64,000 nucleotides of DNA from Spirosoma rigui (GCF_002067135.1 NZ_CP020105.1:4836001-4900000); one strand, 5' to 3'; positions 52,991 to 62,324 are shown, counted from the first letter of the stretch. Numbers and translations: made by a program. The notes: generated from the sequence alone by a model not told the origin.

Positions 52991-55401
52991 CAGAATTTAA
53001 AGTTATAAGTCAGTGACGGGAAAGCCGTACCGAAGATGGCTAACTTATAGGCATCTGAACCCGAGCGGGAACTGAGCCGATAAAAAATGGAATAAGCATT
53101 CTTGCGGGCGTACACATTGTAGATCGAGAATACCCAGCTACTCTGGTTACGCTTCTTCCGGGCTGGATTCTGCTCGAACAGCATCGAGAAATCGAGCCGG
53201 TGGTAATCAGGCACCCGCTGCTGGTTGCGGTCTACGTAAATCGGTACGATAACCCCGTTGATGCGCGCGCGGGCATAGGGCTGCGTGGTGGGTCGGCCCG
53301 TGCTGTACGTGAAGTTCAGCGACATGCTGAACCAGGCGGTCGGGCGGTAGGTAGCGAGTACGTTGAGGGTATGCGGCTTGTCATAGTTAGCCGGGTAGGC
53401 CCGTCCGTTGTTGACCCGCTCCTGCGCGTAGGGACTGTCCATAGTCAGAAACGTACGCGCGTAGGTGTAACTCGTGAAACCCGTCCAACGGCCTTTGTTC
53501 TTGCGCAGCAGCCCTTCAAATCCGTACGCCTGTCCACTCCCCTGCACAATTTGCGTTTCTACCGCTTTGGCCAGTTGCAACTCCGCCCCGTCGCGGTAAT
53601 CAATGGCGTTGGTTAGCGTCTTGTAATACACCTCACCGGAAGCTTCGAGGGCATTATCAGTCGTATTGCGAAAGTATCCCAGCGACCATTGGTCGGCAAT
53701 CTGCGGCTTCGTATACACGTCGCTCAGGTGCCAGCGTGAGGTGGGCAGCGCAGCCGTCGTATTGGTGATCTGCTGGATATACTGCCGTAGTCGGCTATAC
53801 CCTGCTTTGATGGCCGACCCCTCGCCTACCGACCAGCGAACGGCCAGCCGGGGTTCCAGCCCCCCCGCCGTATGGTAAACAGTACCCGCCCCGTACGTTT
53901 TCGTGGTACTCACCGATTCGTCCTGCCGGGGTAGTCCTTCCTGGTACGTGCGCACAGTGGCAGGCCCCCGATTCAGCAAAGCCGAGTACCGTAGTCCGGC
54001 CAGGATCGATACGGCAGGGTTCACGTTCCACTCGTCCTGCAGGTAGGCCGACAGTTCGTACCCCCGTTCGCGATCCAGATCTACGGGTAAGACGTTGGAG
54101 GCCGGCCCGGGAGTCCGCGTGTTGGGTTGCAGCAGGTAATCGATGACGCTGACGCCCGTTTGCCACTGGTGTTTTTCACTGGCCGTAAACGTCAGGTCCG
54201 ATTTAACCTGACGATGCCACACGCCCGATTTTAGCTGGAAAGCATTAGCCGAATCGGGCGCCGACAAATCGGCCTGATAGCGACTGATAATAAGGGCAGT
54301 GGCAATGTTTATCCGTCGGTTCATGAAGTAATTCCAGTTCAGAACGCTGTTGGCGGTCTGGTAGTTGAACTTCGTTGACGAGGCATTGATCTCCTGCCCC
54401 GACAGGGAATCGGATGGCAGCTTGAACACATCGGTGCTGAGGTACCCGGTCAGGGTGATGGTGTTTTTTTCGGAGGGCTGGTACTTGAGTTTCGTGGTCA
54501 GGTCGTAGAAATTGGCCTTCGTGCCGGTCAGACCGGGGGGTGCCAGTCTGAACAGAAAATCGTTGAACGACGCCCGCCCGGCGGCCAGAAAAGACAGTTT
54601 GTTTTTAATGATGGGGCCTTCTACTCCCAAGCGACTGGAAATCAAACCGATCCCCCCGTTTACGCTCCACGTTTCGGCGTCGGGTTCCTTTATTTTCACA
54701 TCCAGTACCGACGATGCCCGCCCGCCGAAGGCCGCAACGACGCCCCCTCGGTTCAGCGTTACGTCGCGCACAACATCGGGATTGAAAACGGAGAAAAAGC
54801 CCATGAGGTGACTCGAATTGAAGACCGGTGCCCCATCGAACAGGATCAGGTTCTGATCGGCACTGCCTCCCCGTACGTTAAATCCCGGTGCCCCCTCACC
54901 CACCGTTGTCACCCCCGGCAACAGCAGTAAACTACGTACTATGTCCACTTCGCCCATCAGCGGAGGAATGCGCCGGATGCTACGGATGGTCAGTTGCGAC
55001 ACTCCCATTTCGACCTTCCGGACGTTACGATCCGGGGCCTCACTTGTTACCACCACCTCCTCCAGATCTTTGGAGTCGTCCTCCATGGTGATTTCGCGAA
55101 ACAAAAGCTTCTGGAGGGAAACGGTATCCAGTTTAGGCCGGTAACCAACATGGCTGAATTTCAGAACGTAGTCACCAGCGGGCATGGTAATCACATAGAA
55201 GCCATCTTTGGCGGTCACGTAGCCTTTCGACACGTTCATCACAACGATGTTAACACCCTGGATGGGCTGCCCGGTTTTAGCATCGCGCACGTAGCCCGTT
55301 GCCGAGAATGCCCGTTTGCCCTCACCACCTGACTTTTTATCCTGTGCGGATACCCTGCTAACCAGGCAAACCAGTGAAATCAGTAAAAGTCTATACACCA
55401 T
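52990..55401 (-). CDS. TonB-dependent receptor
   Basis: The 803-residue outer membrane transporter has a signal peptide (ending SRVSAQD), a carboxypeptidase-D-like domain (about residues 33-115; FSATGYVRDAKTGQPIQGVNIVV), a plug (about 120-240; PLMGEVDIVRSLLLLPGVTTVGEGAPGFNVRGGSADQN) and a barrel ending LTYNFKF. No STN domain is present, so it probably does not signal to the sigma/FecR pair. It is the transporter half of the pair with the DUF4249 lipoprotein. Ligand unknown: such systems carry siderophores, vitamins or peptides. Confidence 0.92.
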   Translation of the reverse strand: MVYRLLLISLVCLVSRVSAQDKKSGGEGKRAFSATGYVRDAKTGQPIQGVNIVVMNVSKGYVTAKDGFYVITMPAGDYVLKFSHVGYRPKLDTVSLQKLLFREITMEDDSKDLEEVVVTSEAPDRNVRKVEMGVSQLTIRSIRRIPPLMGEVDIVRSLLLLPGVTTVGEGAPGFNVRGGSADQNLILFDGAPVFNSSHLMGFFSVFNPDVVRDVTLNRGGVVAAFGGRASSVLDVKIKEPDAETWSVNGGIGLISSRLGVEGPIIKNKLSFLAAGRASFNDFLFRLAPPGLTGTKANFYDLTTKLKYQPSEKNTITLTGYLSTDVFKLPSDSLSGQEINASSTKFNYQTANSVLNWNYFMNRRINIATALIISRYQADLSAPDSANAFQLKSGVWHRQVKSDLTFTASEKHQWQTGVSVIDYLLQPNTRTPGPASNVLPVDLDRERGYELSAYLQDEWNVNPAVSILAGLRYSALLNRGPATVRTYQEGLPRQDESVSTTKTYGAGTVYHTAGGLEPRLAVRWSVGEGSAIKAGYSRLRQYIQQITNTTAALPTSRWHLSDVYTKPQIADQWSLGYFRNTTDNALEASGEVYYKTLTNAIDYRDGAELQLAKAVETQIVQGSGQAYGFEGLLRKNKGRWTGFTSYTYARTFLTMDSPYAQERVNNGRAYPANYDKPHTLNVLATYRPTAWFSMSLNFTYSTGRPTTQPYARARINGVIVPIYVDRNQQRVPDYHRLDFSMLFEQNPARKKRNQSSWVFSIYNVYARKNAYSIFYRLSSRSGSDAYKLAIFGTAFPSLTYNFKF

Positions 55402-55461
55402 AGAGTGGAACGAAAATCATAGCGACCGATCCGGCTAGAGCAGTCCCTTTTGCGATATGCA

Positions 55462-55509
55462 TAAATGATGATGCCTGAGTAGAAGCAACAACTCAGGCAT
55501 CATCATTTA
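55462..55509. terminator. 19-bp perfect hairpin
   Basis: The arms 55462-55480 and 55491-55509 are exact reverse complements around a 10-base loop. It lies after the leftward PolX-like gene and before the TonB receptor start. Confidence 0.8.
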
Positions 55510-55527
55510 CACAAAAGCAATATCTGA

Positions 55528-57240
55528 TCATTTCTCCCCTATACGTTCCTTCCTGCGACGAAAATATTCAACCATTTCGTTCAGCGTTAAGGCGTTGAAT
55601 GTCATTTCTTTGGTCAATCCACCCTTCCGACCAATCGCAACGCCATAGTGCATATCCAGCAAGCCGGCAAAATCATGGGCATCGGGGTTAATACTCAGCA
55701 GCACGCCCTGCTGCATGGCATACTCGATCCAGCGCCAGTCGATGTCAAGCCGATAGGGACTGGCGTTGATTTCGATGACAACATTATGCGCAGCGCAGGC
55801 GTCGATGATAACTTTGTGATCGATGGGATAACCCTCCCGCGCCAGCAGCAGCCGCCCCGTCGGGTGACCTAAAATAGTCGTGTACGGGTTTTCAATGGCA
55901 CGCAGCAGCCGCGTTGTGGCTTTTTCGAGCGACATGGTCAGCGTCTGGTGCACACTGGCCACGACGTAGTCGAAGGTAGCCAGCGTAGCATCGTCGTAAT
56001 CCAACGATCCGTCGCCCAGGATATCCGATTCAATTCCTTTGAAAATTCGGAAATCGGGTCCGTAGCCCGCATTCAGCCCGTCGATTTCGGCCTGCTGCTG
56101 GCGCACCCGATCGGCGTCGAGACCACCGGCGTAGGAAGCCGTTTTGGAGTGATCGGCAATGCCGAAGTACGTTAGTCCCAGTTCGCGGCAGTAGTTGGCC
56201 ATGTCGGCAACCGACTGCTTGCCATCCGACCAGGTGCTGTGGTTGTGCAGCGTGCCGCGCAGGTCATCCCAGGTAACGAGTTCGTCGGGCCGGTGGCGGG
56301 CAGACCAGCGAAAGGCAAAATCGTCTTCCCGCATTTCGGGAACGATATAGGGGAATCCGGCCCGTTCGTAAATGGCCGTTTCGGACGTATCCTGACCCGT
56401 GTAGGCCGCCTGAAGCAACGATATGCCGCCCACTCCTACCTGTTGCAGGTGAGGCACTGCGGCCGTTTGAATGAACCATTGCCGATCCAGTTGATCCGGG
56501 GCCAGCAGCAGCAGTTCAACACCCACGTCGAAACCAGTCATGCGCCCCCGCCACGCAAAGGGCGACGAGTCGGGCCTGGTTTGTTCCAGCCGCGGCAGGC
56601 CATTGATGGCGAGCATGGCCGATACGGGATCGCTGGTTTGGATAAGAAGCTGCACCGTATCAACCTCCTGCGCCTTCCGGCGTACCTGCCCGCTCACTTC
56701 TACACGGTCGAAGAGGCTGGTCAATGCTTCCTGCAGCAGGCTGGCTACCAGCGCGGCTTTATCCATGCGTACTTTACCCTTCTGCTCCTGCAGAAATTCC
56801 AGGGCAGCCAGGATCTTGTCCTGCGTGCCGGCCCCAAATCCTTTAACTTTAGCAACCTGGCCCGTTTCGCAGGCCTGCCGCAGAGCGTCCAGGTTATCGA
56901 TCCCAATCTCGCGCCAGAGCGTACCAATTTTTTTTACGCCAAGCCCTTTGATCCGGAACATGTCCATCACGCCCGATGGTGTTTTAGCCAGCAGTTCATC
57001 AAGTTCGGTCAGGCGGCCTGTTTCGGCAATTTCGCGGATCTTGTTCGCCAGCGACTTCCCCACACCAGGCAGCTTCACCAGCTCGTCGGCAGGTAGGTTG
57101 GCGAGGTCGGCAGTCGATTTATCGAGGTTGAAAGCAGCGGAGGTAAAAGTGCGGGTGCGGAAGGCATCCTGTTCGTGAAGCTCCATCAACCGGCCCGTGA
57201 GTTCGAGCAGGTCAACGATTTCGGCATTGGTCATGGGCAT
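55528..57240 (-). CDS. PolX-like protein with PHP domain, polymerase site degenerate
   Basis: The 570-residue protein has the layout of bacterial PolX: helix-hairpin-helix 8-kDa domain (about 10-150; LVKLPGVGKSLANKIREIAETG), a beta-polymerase-like core (about 170-320) and a C-terminal PHP domain (about 335-565). The PHP metal motifs are kept: LHNHSTWSDG, IADHSKTASYA, GIESDI, ASVHQTL, GHPTGR and NPDAHD. In the polymerase core the catalytic GS-x-RRG...GDID segment reads SGQVRRKAQEVDTVQLL and the third Asp position reads FDVGVELL, so no catalytic Asp triad is visible. It probably keeps PHP exonuclease/phosphoesterase activity, without polymerisation. Confidence 0.9.
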   Translation of the reverse strand: MPMTNAEIVDLLELTGRLMELHEQDAFRTRTFTSAAFNLDKSTADLANLPADELVKLPGVGKSLANKIREIAETGRLTELDELLAKTPSGVMDMFRIKGLGVKKIGTLWREIGIDNLDALRQACETGQVAKVKGFGAGTQDKILAALEFLQEQKGKVRMDKAALVASLLQEALTSLFDRVEVSGQVRRKAQEVDTVQLLIQTSDPVSAMLAINGLPRLEQTRPDSSPFAWRGRMTGFDVGVELLLLAPDQLDRQWFIQTAAVPHLQQVGVGGISLLQAAYTGQDTSETAIYERAGFPYIVPEMREDDFAFRWSARHRPDELVTWDDLRGTLHNHSTWSDGKQSVADMANYCRELGLTYFGIADHSKTASYAGGLDADRVRQQQAEIDGLNAGYGPDFRIFKGIESDILGDGSLDYDDATLATFDYVVASVHQTLTMSLEKATTRLLRAIENPYTTILGHPTGRLLLAREGYPIDHKVIIDACAAHNVVIEINASPYRLDIDWRWIEYAMQQGVLLSINPDAHDFAGLLDMHYGVAIGRKGGLTKEMTFNALTLNEMVEYFRRRKERIGEK

Positions 57241-57409
57241 AACGAGGTTTACTCCGCAAATTAGGTAATTGGTCGGAAAGGTGACGCGGGTGGGTCTGTC
57301 ACCCGGTTATATTCGTTCATCGGATCGGCGCCTTCACGTTGTGCAAACAGCAGATACACCTGAACGTAACCGGTTGACCAAACCCGTTTTCAACCAAAAA
57401 TAATCCATT

Positions 57410-57706
57410 ATGGAATCCCAGCGCGACCCTCACCTCTGGAAGCAAGCCAAAGCCCGTGTTGGCTTTCGCATGCATTTTCGCTCATACCTGGTCATCAATG
57501 CCGGTCTATGGCTGATTTGGGCCTTGTCCACGTCATTCCTGAGCGGGTCATTCACCAAGCAGCTTTTTCCGTGGCCCCTGTTCGCCATGCTCGGCTGGGG
57601 TATTGGCCTGGCCATGCATTACGTTAGCGTCTACAACTGGGCCGGCAAAGAACGGAGTATGGCCGAGCAGGAATACCAAAAACTACTAAAACAGTCGGTC
57701 AGTTAA
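57410..57706 (+). CDS. 2TM domain membrane protein
   Basis: The 98-residue protein has two membrane helices (about residues 27-47 and 52-77). The segment ARVGFRMHFRSYLVINAGLWLIWAL and the second helix with WPLFAMLGWGIGLAMHYVSVYN match the 2TM domain family common in Bacteroidota, often found fused to or near LytTR regulators. Here it is on its own. The C-terminus is short and charged. Function unknown. Confidence 0.88.
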   Translation: MESQRDPHLWKQAKARVGFRMHFRSYLVINAGLWLIWALSTSFLSGSFTKQLFPWPLFAMLGWGIGLAMHYVSVYNWAGKERSMAEQEYQKLLKQSVS

Positions 57707-57712
57707 TAAATT

Positions 57713-57757
57713 GGTGAGCGGCTGACGCGAATGCACTACCGACATTAGTCGCTCACC
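57713..57757. terminator. 8-bp hairpin between convergent 2TM and thyA genes
   Basis: GGTGAGCG (57713-57720) pairs with CGCTCACC (57750-57757), with a few more partly matched bases inside. The position between two converging genes supports a bidirectional terminator. Confidence 0.5.
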
Positions 57758-57781
57758 CACTCACGATCTGACTACCTGTGT

Positions 57782-58576
57782 TCACACCGCTACCGGCGCT
57801 TTGATAGCGGGGTGCGGATTATAGTTTTCGAGGGTGAAATCGTCGTAGGTAAAATCGAACACCGTCTGCACAGCCGGGTTCAAATGCATGGTAGGCAGGG
57901 GCCTGGCATCGCGGGCCAACTGCGTTTCTACCTGCTCCAGGTGATTGAGGTACAGGTGGGTGTCACCGCCGGTCCAGATGAATTCGTGGGCTTCGTAGCC
58001 GCATTCCTGCGCAATCATCATGGTTAGCAGTGCGTAGGACGCAATGTTAAACGGCACACCCAGGAACACATCGGCACTACGCTGGTAGAGCTGGCAAGAT
58101 AATTTCCCATCGGCTACGTAGAACTGCATCAGCAGATGGCAGGGCGGCAGAGCCATATTGGGCACATCGGCGGGGTTCCAGGCGGAGATAATCATCCGGC
58201 GGGAATCGGGCGTGTTCTTCAGCTGCTGCAAAACGTCCTTAAGCTGATCGATCACCCGACCGTCGGGCGCGGTCCAGCTCCGCCACTGCTTGCCATAAAC
58301 TGGCCCCAGATCACCGTTTGCATCGGCCCATTCATCCCAAATGCTTACTCCGTTTTCCTTCAGGTATTTAATGTTCGTATCGCCTTTAATGAACCACAAA
58401 AGTTCGTGAATGATCGACTTGGTATGAACTTTCTTGGTCGTCAGTAGCGGAAAGCCGTCCTGCAGGTTGAACCGCATCTGATAACCAAATACGCTGATGG
58501 TGCCGGTGCCGGTGCGGTCCGTTTTTCGGGTGCCGTTGGCCAGAATATGGCGCAGGAGATCGTGGTACTGTTGCAT
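57782..58576 (-). CDS. thyA: Thymidylate synthase
   Basis: This enzyme methylates dUMP to dTMP using methylene-tetrahydrofolate, in the cytoplasm. It has 264 residues like E. coli ThyA. The sequence starts [26 protein letters not shown] and has [16 protein letters not shown], the active-site Cys146 in [35 protein letters not shown] (dUMP binding) and the folate-binding C-terminus ending KAPVAV. All residues expected for activity are present. No dihydrofolate reductase gene follows, although thyA-folA pairs are common. Confidence 0.97.
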   Translation of the reverse strand: MQQYHDLLRHILANGTRKTDRTGTGTISVFGYQMRFNLQDGFPLLTTKKVHTKSIIHELLWFIKGDTNIKYLKENGVSIWDEWADANGDLGPVYGKQWRSWTAPDGRVIDQLKDVLQQLKNTPDSRRMIISAWNPADVPNMALPPCHLLMQFYVADGKLSCQLYQRSADVFLGVPFNIASYALLTMMIAQECGYEAHEFIWTGGDTHLYLNHLEQVETQLARDARPLPTMHLNPAVQTVFDFTYDDFTLENYNPHPAIKAPVAV

Positions 58577-58628
58577 AAAGGAAACGTTGGAGGTTCAAAA
58601 GTCGCAAGTCTTGGGCAGATAGACAAAA

Positions 58629-58657
58629 AATGCCCTGCCTTGTGAAGGCAGGGCATT
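58629..58657 (-). terminator. Intrinsic terminator of the OsmC gene
   Basis: A 13-bp perfect stem (58629-58641 and 58645-58657) with a GTG loop is followed leftward by a T6 tract. It lies 24 bases after the OsmC stop codon and has the standard intrinsic form, unlike most hairpins in this window. Confidence 0.88.
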
Positions 58658-58680
58658 GGGCAAAATTAACCCGTATCGCG

Positions 58681-59145
58681 TTATGGAGTGATCTCGAACG
58701 AGTACGTGATCTCGGCGGTAGGCCGGAACTGCGCCGTTGCCGAGCAATATTTATCCATCGACAGATCAATCGCCCGTTTTACTCGGCCTTCGTCCAGCGC
58801 TCCTTTGAGTTTGTAGGTAATGTGAATCTTCTGGAAGGGTGCCGGTGTAGCCCCTTTTTCGCGCAGCCCGTCGACCGACATCCGAAAATCTTCGATGACC
58901 TGCTTCTGTTTTTGCAGAATCAGAATAACATCGATGGCCGAGCAACCGGCTAGCCCCATCAGTAACATCTCCATAGGACGCGCACCGGCGTTGTGGCCGC
59001 CAATGTCGGTAGCTGCGTCGATGTGCTGGGCAACGCCCGACAGACCGACGGCTTCAAAATGAAAGGCGTCGTCAACGCGCACGAGTTCTACCCGCATCGT
59101 ATTAAATTCCGGAACGGTGGCAACCGGTTGTGAATCAAGCATCAT
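58681..59145 (-). CDS. OsmC family peroxidase-like protein
   Basis: The 154-residue protein has the OsmC/Ohr fold and both redox-active Cys residues: Cys68 in LMGLAGCSAIDVILIL and Cys134 in MDKYCSATAQF. The N-terminal RPMEMLLMG segment is typical of the OsmC (YhfA-like) subfamily. Such proteins reduce organic hydroperoxides or help maintain redox balance in the cytoplasm. Two start ATGs (59145 and 59142) are adjacent; I use the first. Its mRNA ends at the terminator just before the leftward thyA gene. Confidence 0.9.
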   Translation of the reverse strand: MMLDSQPVATVPEFNTMRVELVRVDDAFHFEAVGLSGVAQHIDAATDIGGHNAGARPMEMLLMGLAGCSAIDVILILQKQKQVIEDFRMSVDGLREKGATPAPFQKIHITYKLKGALDEGRVKRAIDLSMDKYCSATAQFRPTAEITYSFEITP

Positions 59146-59249
59146 CTTTTTTGCGTTTATACCTAAGAGTTCGTAGTTTCACCCACTGGCGCAGCGAGCA
59201 GACCAGCCCAACAGGCCGGACCATTTGACGCCCCAAACCAAATTAAGCC

Positions 59250-59603
59250 ATGTCCGAGAAATTCACCGACGACCTATTCGACCTCAAAAACGACCGGCGG
59301 CTCAGCGTCTACCTCTACCGGGCGGGCTTTGGCTCATGGCTGCTTTATATTGTTTCAGGCGCTCGGTTCATGCATTCTCTGAGCACCTACCGAACAGATT
59401 TTGGGGTCTTCTCGTTCTTTTTGATGGTGATGGGTTTATCGGCTTCCATGATCTACGACTACTACCATCACCCCGCCGAGTTTGAGCAGAAAAAGAAGTG
59501 GCTGGCGTTCAGCTACCTGGTACTGGCCGGGTTAATTTATTTCTTTATCCTGCATCATGATTCCGTTTCGCTGCCCAGCTTTCCACGACCCAGCTTATTT
59601 TAA
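59250..59603 (+). CDS. Small integral membrane protein of unknown function
   Basis: The 117-residue protein has three hydrophobic segments (about residues 25-43, 50-67 and 85-101). An N-terminal charged cytoplasmic stretch (MSEKFTDDLFDLKNDRRLSVYLYRAG) precedes the first helix. No family is recognised. It is preceded by about 100 bases with no clear promoter box and followed by a 164-base gap before the DUF1080 gene. The frame, composition and membrane layout support a real gene. Confidence 0.65.
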   Translation: MSEKFTDDLFDLKNDRRLSVYLYRAGFGSWLLYIVSGARFMHSLSTYRTDFGVFSFFLMVMGLSASMIYDYYHHPAEFEQKKKWLAFSYLVLAGLIYFFILHHDSVSLPSFPRPSLF

Positions 59604-59767
59604 GTGCCTTGTCAGGTCGGTAGCTATGACGGGGCCGTGGGCTTAACAAGCCCAACAGTCCTCAAACCCAGTCTCTACATCCTGTTTTTCGTAAATCCCG
59701 TGGTCCGGTTAGGGTAAACAGGCCAAATTTTCTCGTTTGTAGGGGTAAGTTATAAACCCAGACAATC

Positions 59768-60682
59768 GTGAATACTTTTCTCCGCCGATTTCTTTTCGCT
59801 ACGCTCCTCTGCCAAACCCTGCTGCCGGCACTAACGCAAAAAATGCAGGCCCAGTCATTGCCCGCCAAACAGGAGTGGCTCCAGCTTTTCAATGGCCGGG
59901 ACCTGACGGGCTGGGATGTCAAAATTGCCGGTTACCCACTCAACGACAATGTGGGGAATACATTCCGGGTAGAGAATGGCATGCTCCGCATTGCTTATGA
60001 CCAATACAAGCGGTTCGATAAGCGGTACGGCCACCTGTATTACAAAAAGCCTTTTTCTCACTATATCCTCAAATTTGAGTACCGCTTTACGGGCGATCAG
60101 GTGCCGGGTGGCGACGCCTGGAACGTACGAAACAGCGGGGTGATGATTCATTCCCAATCGGCGCAGAGCATGGGCCTCAAACAGGATTTCCCCATCTCGC
60201 TGGAAGTGCAGGTGCTGGGTGGTCTGGGCAAGGGGGCACGTCCTACGGCTAACCTGTGCACCCCCGGTACGCAGGTCTACATAGATGGCAAGCTTGATCA
60301 AGCCCACTGCATTGAGTCGAGTTCCAAAACGTATGATGGCGACCAGTGGGTAGCCGTTGAGGTGGTGGTTATGAGTGACTCGATCCAGCATATCATTGAC
60401 GGAAAAACAGTACTAGCCTATCAGAAGGCGCAGATCGGCGGGGGCTATGTCAGCAAACAGTATGACTTCGCGCAGGCTGGTGTACCCAATCCGCAGGAGT
60501 GGGCTGCCAAAGATGGTACGGCGCTCACATCGGGCTACATCGCCCTGCAGAGCGAGAGCCACCCGATTGATTTCCGCAACATCGAACTCCTGAATTTGAA
60601 AGGGTGCATGGACCCTAAAGCAACGAACTACAAAGCCTATTACAAAGTGTCCGACAAGTCGCAGTGCACTTACAAACGCTGA
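59768..60682 (+). CDS. DUF1080 (3-keto-disaccharide hydrolase-type) exported protein
   Basis: The 304-residue protein starts at GTG, followed by a signal peptide (about residues 1-29, ending KMQAQS). The DUF1080 domain (about 35-278) begins WLQLFNGRDLTGWDVK and contains KFEYRFTGDQVPGG, NSGVMIHS, FPISLEVQVLG, YDGDQWVAVEVVV and a closing GYIALQSESHPIDFRNIELL, all typical of the family that Pfam names 3-keto-disaccharide hydrolase. A short C-terminal GCMDPKATNYKAYY-KVSDKSQC motif resembles the Cys-flanked calcium-loop-like repeats of Bacteroidota surface proteins. Its product would pass to the isomerase encoded 25 bases downstream. Confidence 0.9.
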   Translation: MNTFLRRFLFATLLCQTLLPALTQKMQAQSLPAKQEWLQLFNGRDLTGWDVKIAGYPLNDNVGNTFRVENGMLRIAYDQYKRFDKRYGHLYYKKPFSHYILKFEYRFTGDQVPGGDAWNVRNSGVMIHSQSAQSMGLKQDFPISLEVQVLGGLGKGARPTANLCTPGTQVYIDGKLDQAHCIESSSKTYDGDQWVAVEVVVMSDSIQHIIDGKTVLAYQKAQIGGGYVSKQYDFAQAGVPNPQEWAAKDGTALTSGYIALQSESHPIDFRNIELLNLKGCMDPKATNYKAYYKVSDKSQCTYKR

Positions 60683-60707
60683 CCCTCTACCCAAACCTTT
60701 CCCGACA

Positions 60708-61643
60708 ATGGCTACCAACCGGCGACACATTCTGGCTTCGTTAGCGGCTTTAGGTGGTGCTTCGCTCCTGCCGAACAACGCGTTGGCGCTTAGCCGGCCC
60801 GCCGGAAAGCGGTATCCCCTTTCCTGCAATGCCTACACCTGGAACACGTTTTACCAACGGGCACAGAAACGGTGGATGGCCGACCCCGACGCATCGCTGA
60901 CGGAGTACGTAAAAACGGGCCTAACGGCTTATGAACCGTCTTTTACCCATGTCGATGAGGTTCGGAAGCTGGCTCCGTTTCTGAAAACATATCGGCTGAC
61001 CATGCCTTCGCTGTATGTGAACAGTACGCTGCACCGGACCAGCGACGCCCAGCAATCCATTGAGGCTGTACTCGCCATTGCCGACGCGGCCAAACCCCTC
61101 GGTACCCGAATCATCGTCACGAATCCTGACCCGATCAAATGGGGCAGTGAGGATGACAAGACGGACGCGGATTTGACCAGGCAGGCCGCAAATCTCGACC
61201 GTCTGGGGGCTGAACTGCGCAGGCGTGGCCTTATCCTTGCCTACCATACGCATGCGCCGGAGCACAGGCAGGCCGCCCGCGAGTTTCACCACATGCTGCT
61301 GGCCTCCGACCCCAGGAACGTATCACTTTGCCTGGATGCCCACTGGGTGTATCGAGGGTCGGGCAACTCGCAGGTAGCGCTGTTCGACGTAGTCAGGCTA
61401 TACGGCAAGCGAATTGTGGAAGTACACATCCGGCAGTCGAAACAGGGGATCTGGCAGGAGACGTTCGGCGATGGAGACATTGACTACCGGCGACTGGCCG
61501 GTGACCTGAAAGCGCAGGGCGTACAGCCATTACTTGTGCTGGAGCAATGCCTTGAAAAAGGGTCGCCCAATACGCTGGACCCCATAACAGCGCATCTACA
61601 GGATATTAGCTACGCAAAAGAAGTATTCAGTGATCTGATTTAA
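60708..61643 (+). CDS. Exported TIM-barrel sugar isomerase/epimerase
   Basis: The 311-residue protein has a probable Tat signal (MATNRRHILASLAALGGASLL) and a xylose isomerase-like TIM barrel (about 38-305). Segments include YPLSCNAYTWNTFYQRA, YHTHAPEHRQ, NVSLCLDAHWVYRGSGNSQVALFD, IVEVHIRQSKQG and PLLVLEQCLEKG, which supply the His, Asp and Glu metal ligands. Export is unusual for an isomerase and fits a substrate that remains in the periplasm. It lies 25 bases downstream of the DUF1080 gene, in the same direction, so the two probably form one operon. Confidence 0.88.
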   Translation: MATNRRHILASLAALGGASLLPNNALALSRPAGKRYPLSCNAYTWNTFYQRAQKRWMADPDASLTEYVKTGLTAYEPSFTHVDEVRKLAPFLKTYRLTMPSLYVNSTLHRTSDAQQSIEAVLAIADAAKPLGTRIIVTNPDPIKWGSEDDKTDADLTRQAANLDRLGAELRRRGLILAYHTHAPEHRQAAREFHHMLLASDPRNVSLCLDAHWVYRGSGNSQVALFDVVRLYGKRIVEVHIRQSKQGIWQETFGDGDIDYRRLAGDLKAQGVQPLLVLEQCLEKGSPNTLDPITAHLQDISYAKEVFSDLI

Positions 61644-61717
61644 AAAAACGAACCGATAGTCCGGTAACAATTTGGGCGGGATCAGGTTATTCACCTAGTA
61701 CTTACACACTCGTTGTT

Positions 61718-62242
61718 ATGACTACCGATCTGAACAAACCAGAGACCCAGACCAAAGAACCAAAAAATATTCAGCCAAATATTGGTCTTGAAAAAGAATC
61801 GCTCAACAAGGCAAATGAGCTACTCAATGCCTACCTGGCCGATCTACACGTATTGTACATCAAAACCCGCAAATACCACTGGAATGTAGCGGGCCCGAGC
61901 TTCAAAGAATACCACGAGTTCTTTGAAGAGCAGTACAAAGAGCTGGAGGAAATTATTGACCAGGTTGCTGAGCGTATCCGCACGTTAGGTGGAAAGCCCC
62001 TCTCGACCATGGCCGATTTCATCAAAGAAACCAGCATTGAAGAAGATAAAAGTGGCGAAGTCAAAACCCGCGACATGTTTGATCGGCTGCTGGCTGACCA
62101 CGAACAGATTACCCGCGAACTGCGCGAAGATGTAGACACCTGCGACGAAGAACTGAAAGATGCCGGCACCGCCGACTTCCTGACAGGGATGATGGAAGCC
62201 CACGAGAAAATGGCCTGGATGCTGCGCAAGTACCTGTCGTAG
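61718..62242 (+). CDS. dps: Dps family ferritin-like protein
   Basis: The 174-residue protein is a Dps/DNA-binding ferritin, which oxidises and stores iron and protects DNA from peroxide. Ferroxidase-centre ligands are His54, His66, Asp81 and Glu85, with the standard spacing, in KTRKYHWNVAGPSFKEYHEFFEEQYKELEEIIDQVAE. An N-terminal Lys/Glu/Pro-rich tail of about 25 residues could contact DNA. A strong hairpin with a T tract follows 17 bases after the stop codon. The next gene, an Nramp-like transporter, starts inside that terminator. Confidence 0.95.
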   Translation: MTTDLNKPETQTKEPKNIQPNIGLEKESLNKANELLNAYLADLHVLYIKTRKYHWNVAGPSFKEYHEFFEEQYKELEEIIDQVAERIRTLGGKPLSTMADFIKETSIEEDKSGEVKTRDMFDRLLADHEQITRELREDVDTCDEELKDAGTADFLTGMMEAHEKMAWMLRKYLS

Positions 62243-62259
62243 CAGAAGGATTGTCTTCG

Positions 62260-62324
62260 ATGAGTTATGTGTGTCGGCGAGAATGTATTACTTTCATCGC
62301 CGACACACATAACTCATTTTTTTT
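62260..62324 (+). terminator. 21-bp hairpin with T8 tract after dps
   Basis: The arms 62260-62280 and 62297-62317 are exact reverse complements around a 16-base loop, followed by a T tract to 62324. It is a complete intrinsic terminator for dps. The next gene's GTG start lies directly at the end of the T tract, so the same structure must occupy its leader. Confidence 0.9.

Noticed and set aside
30803-61696. Shared CAGGTTATTCAC in the 30.8 kb hairpin and upstream of dps
   Set aside because: A 12-base match is expected several times by chance in 64 kb.
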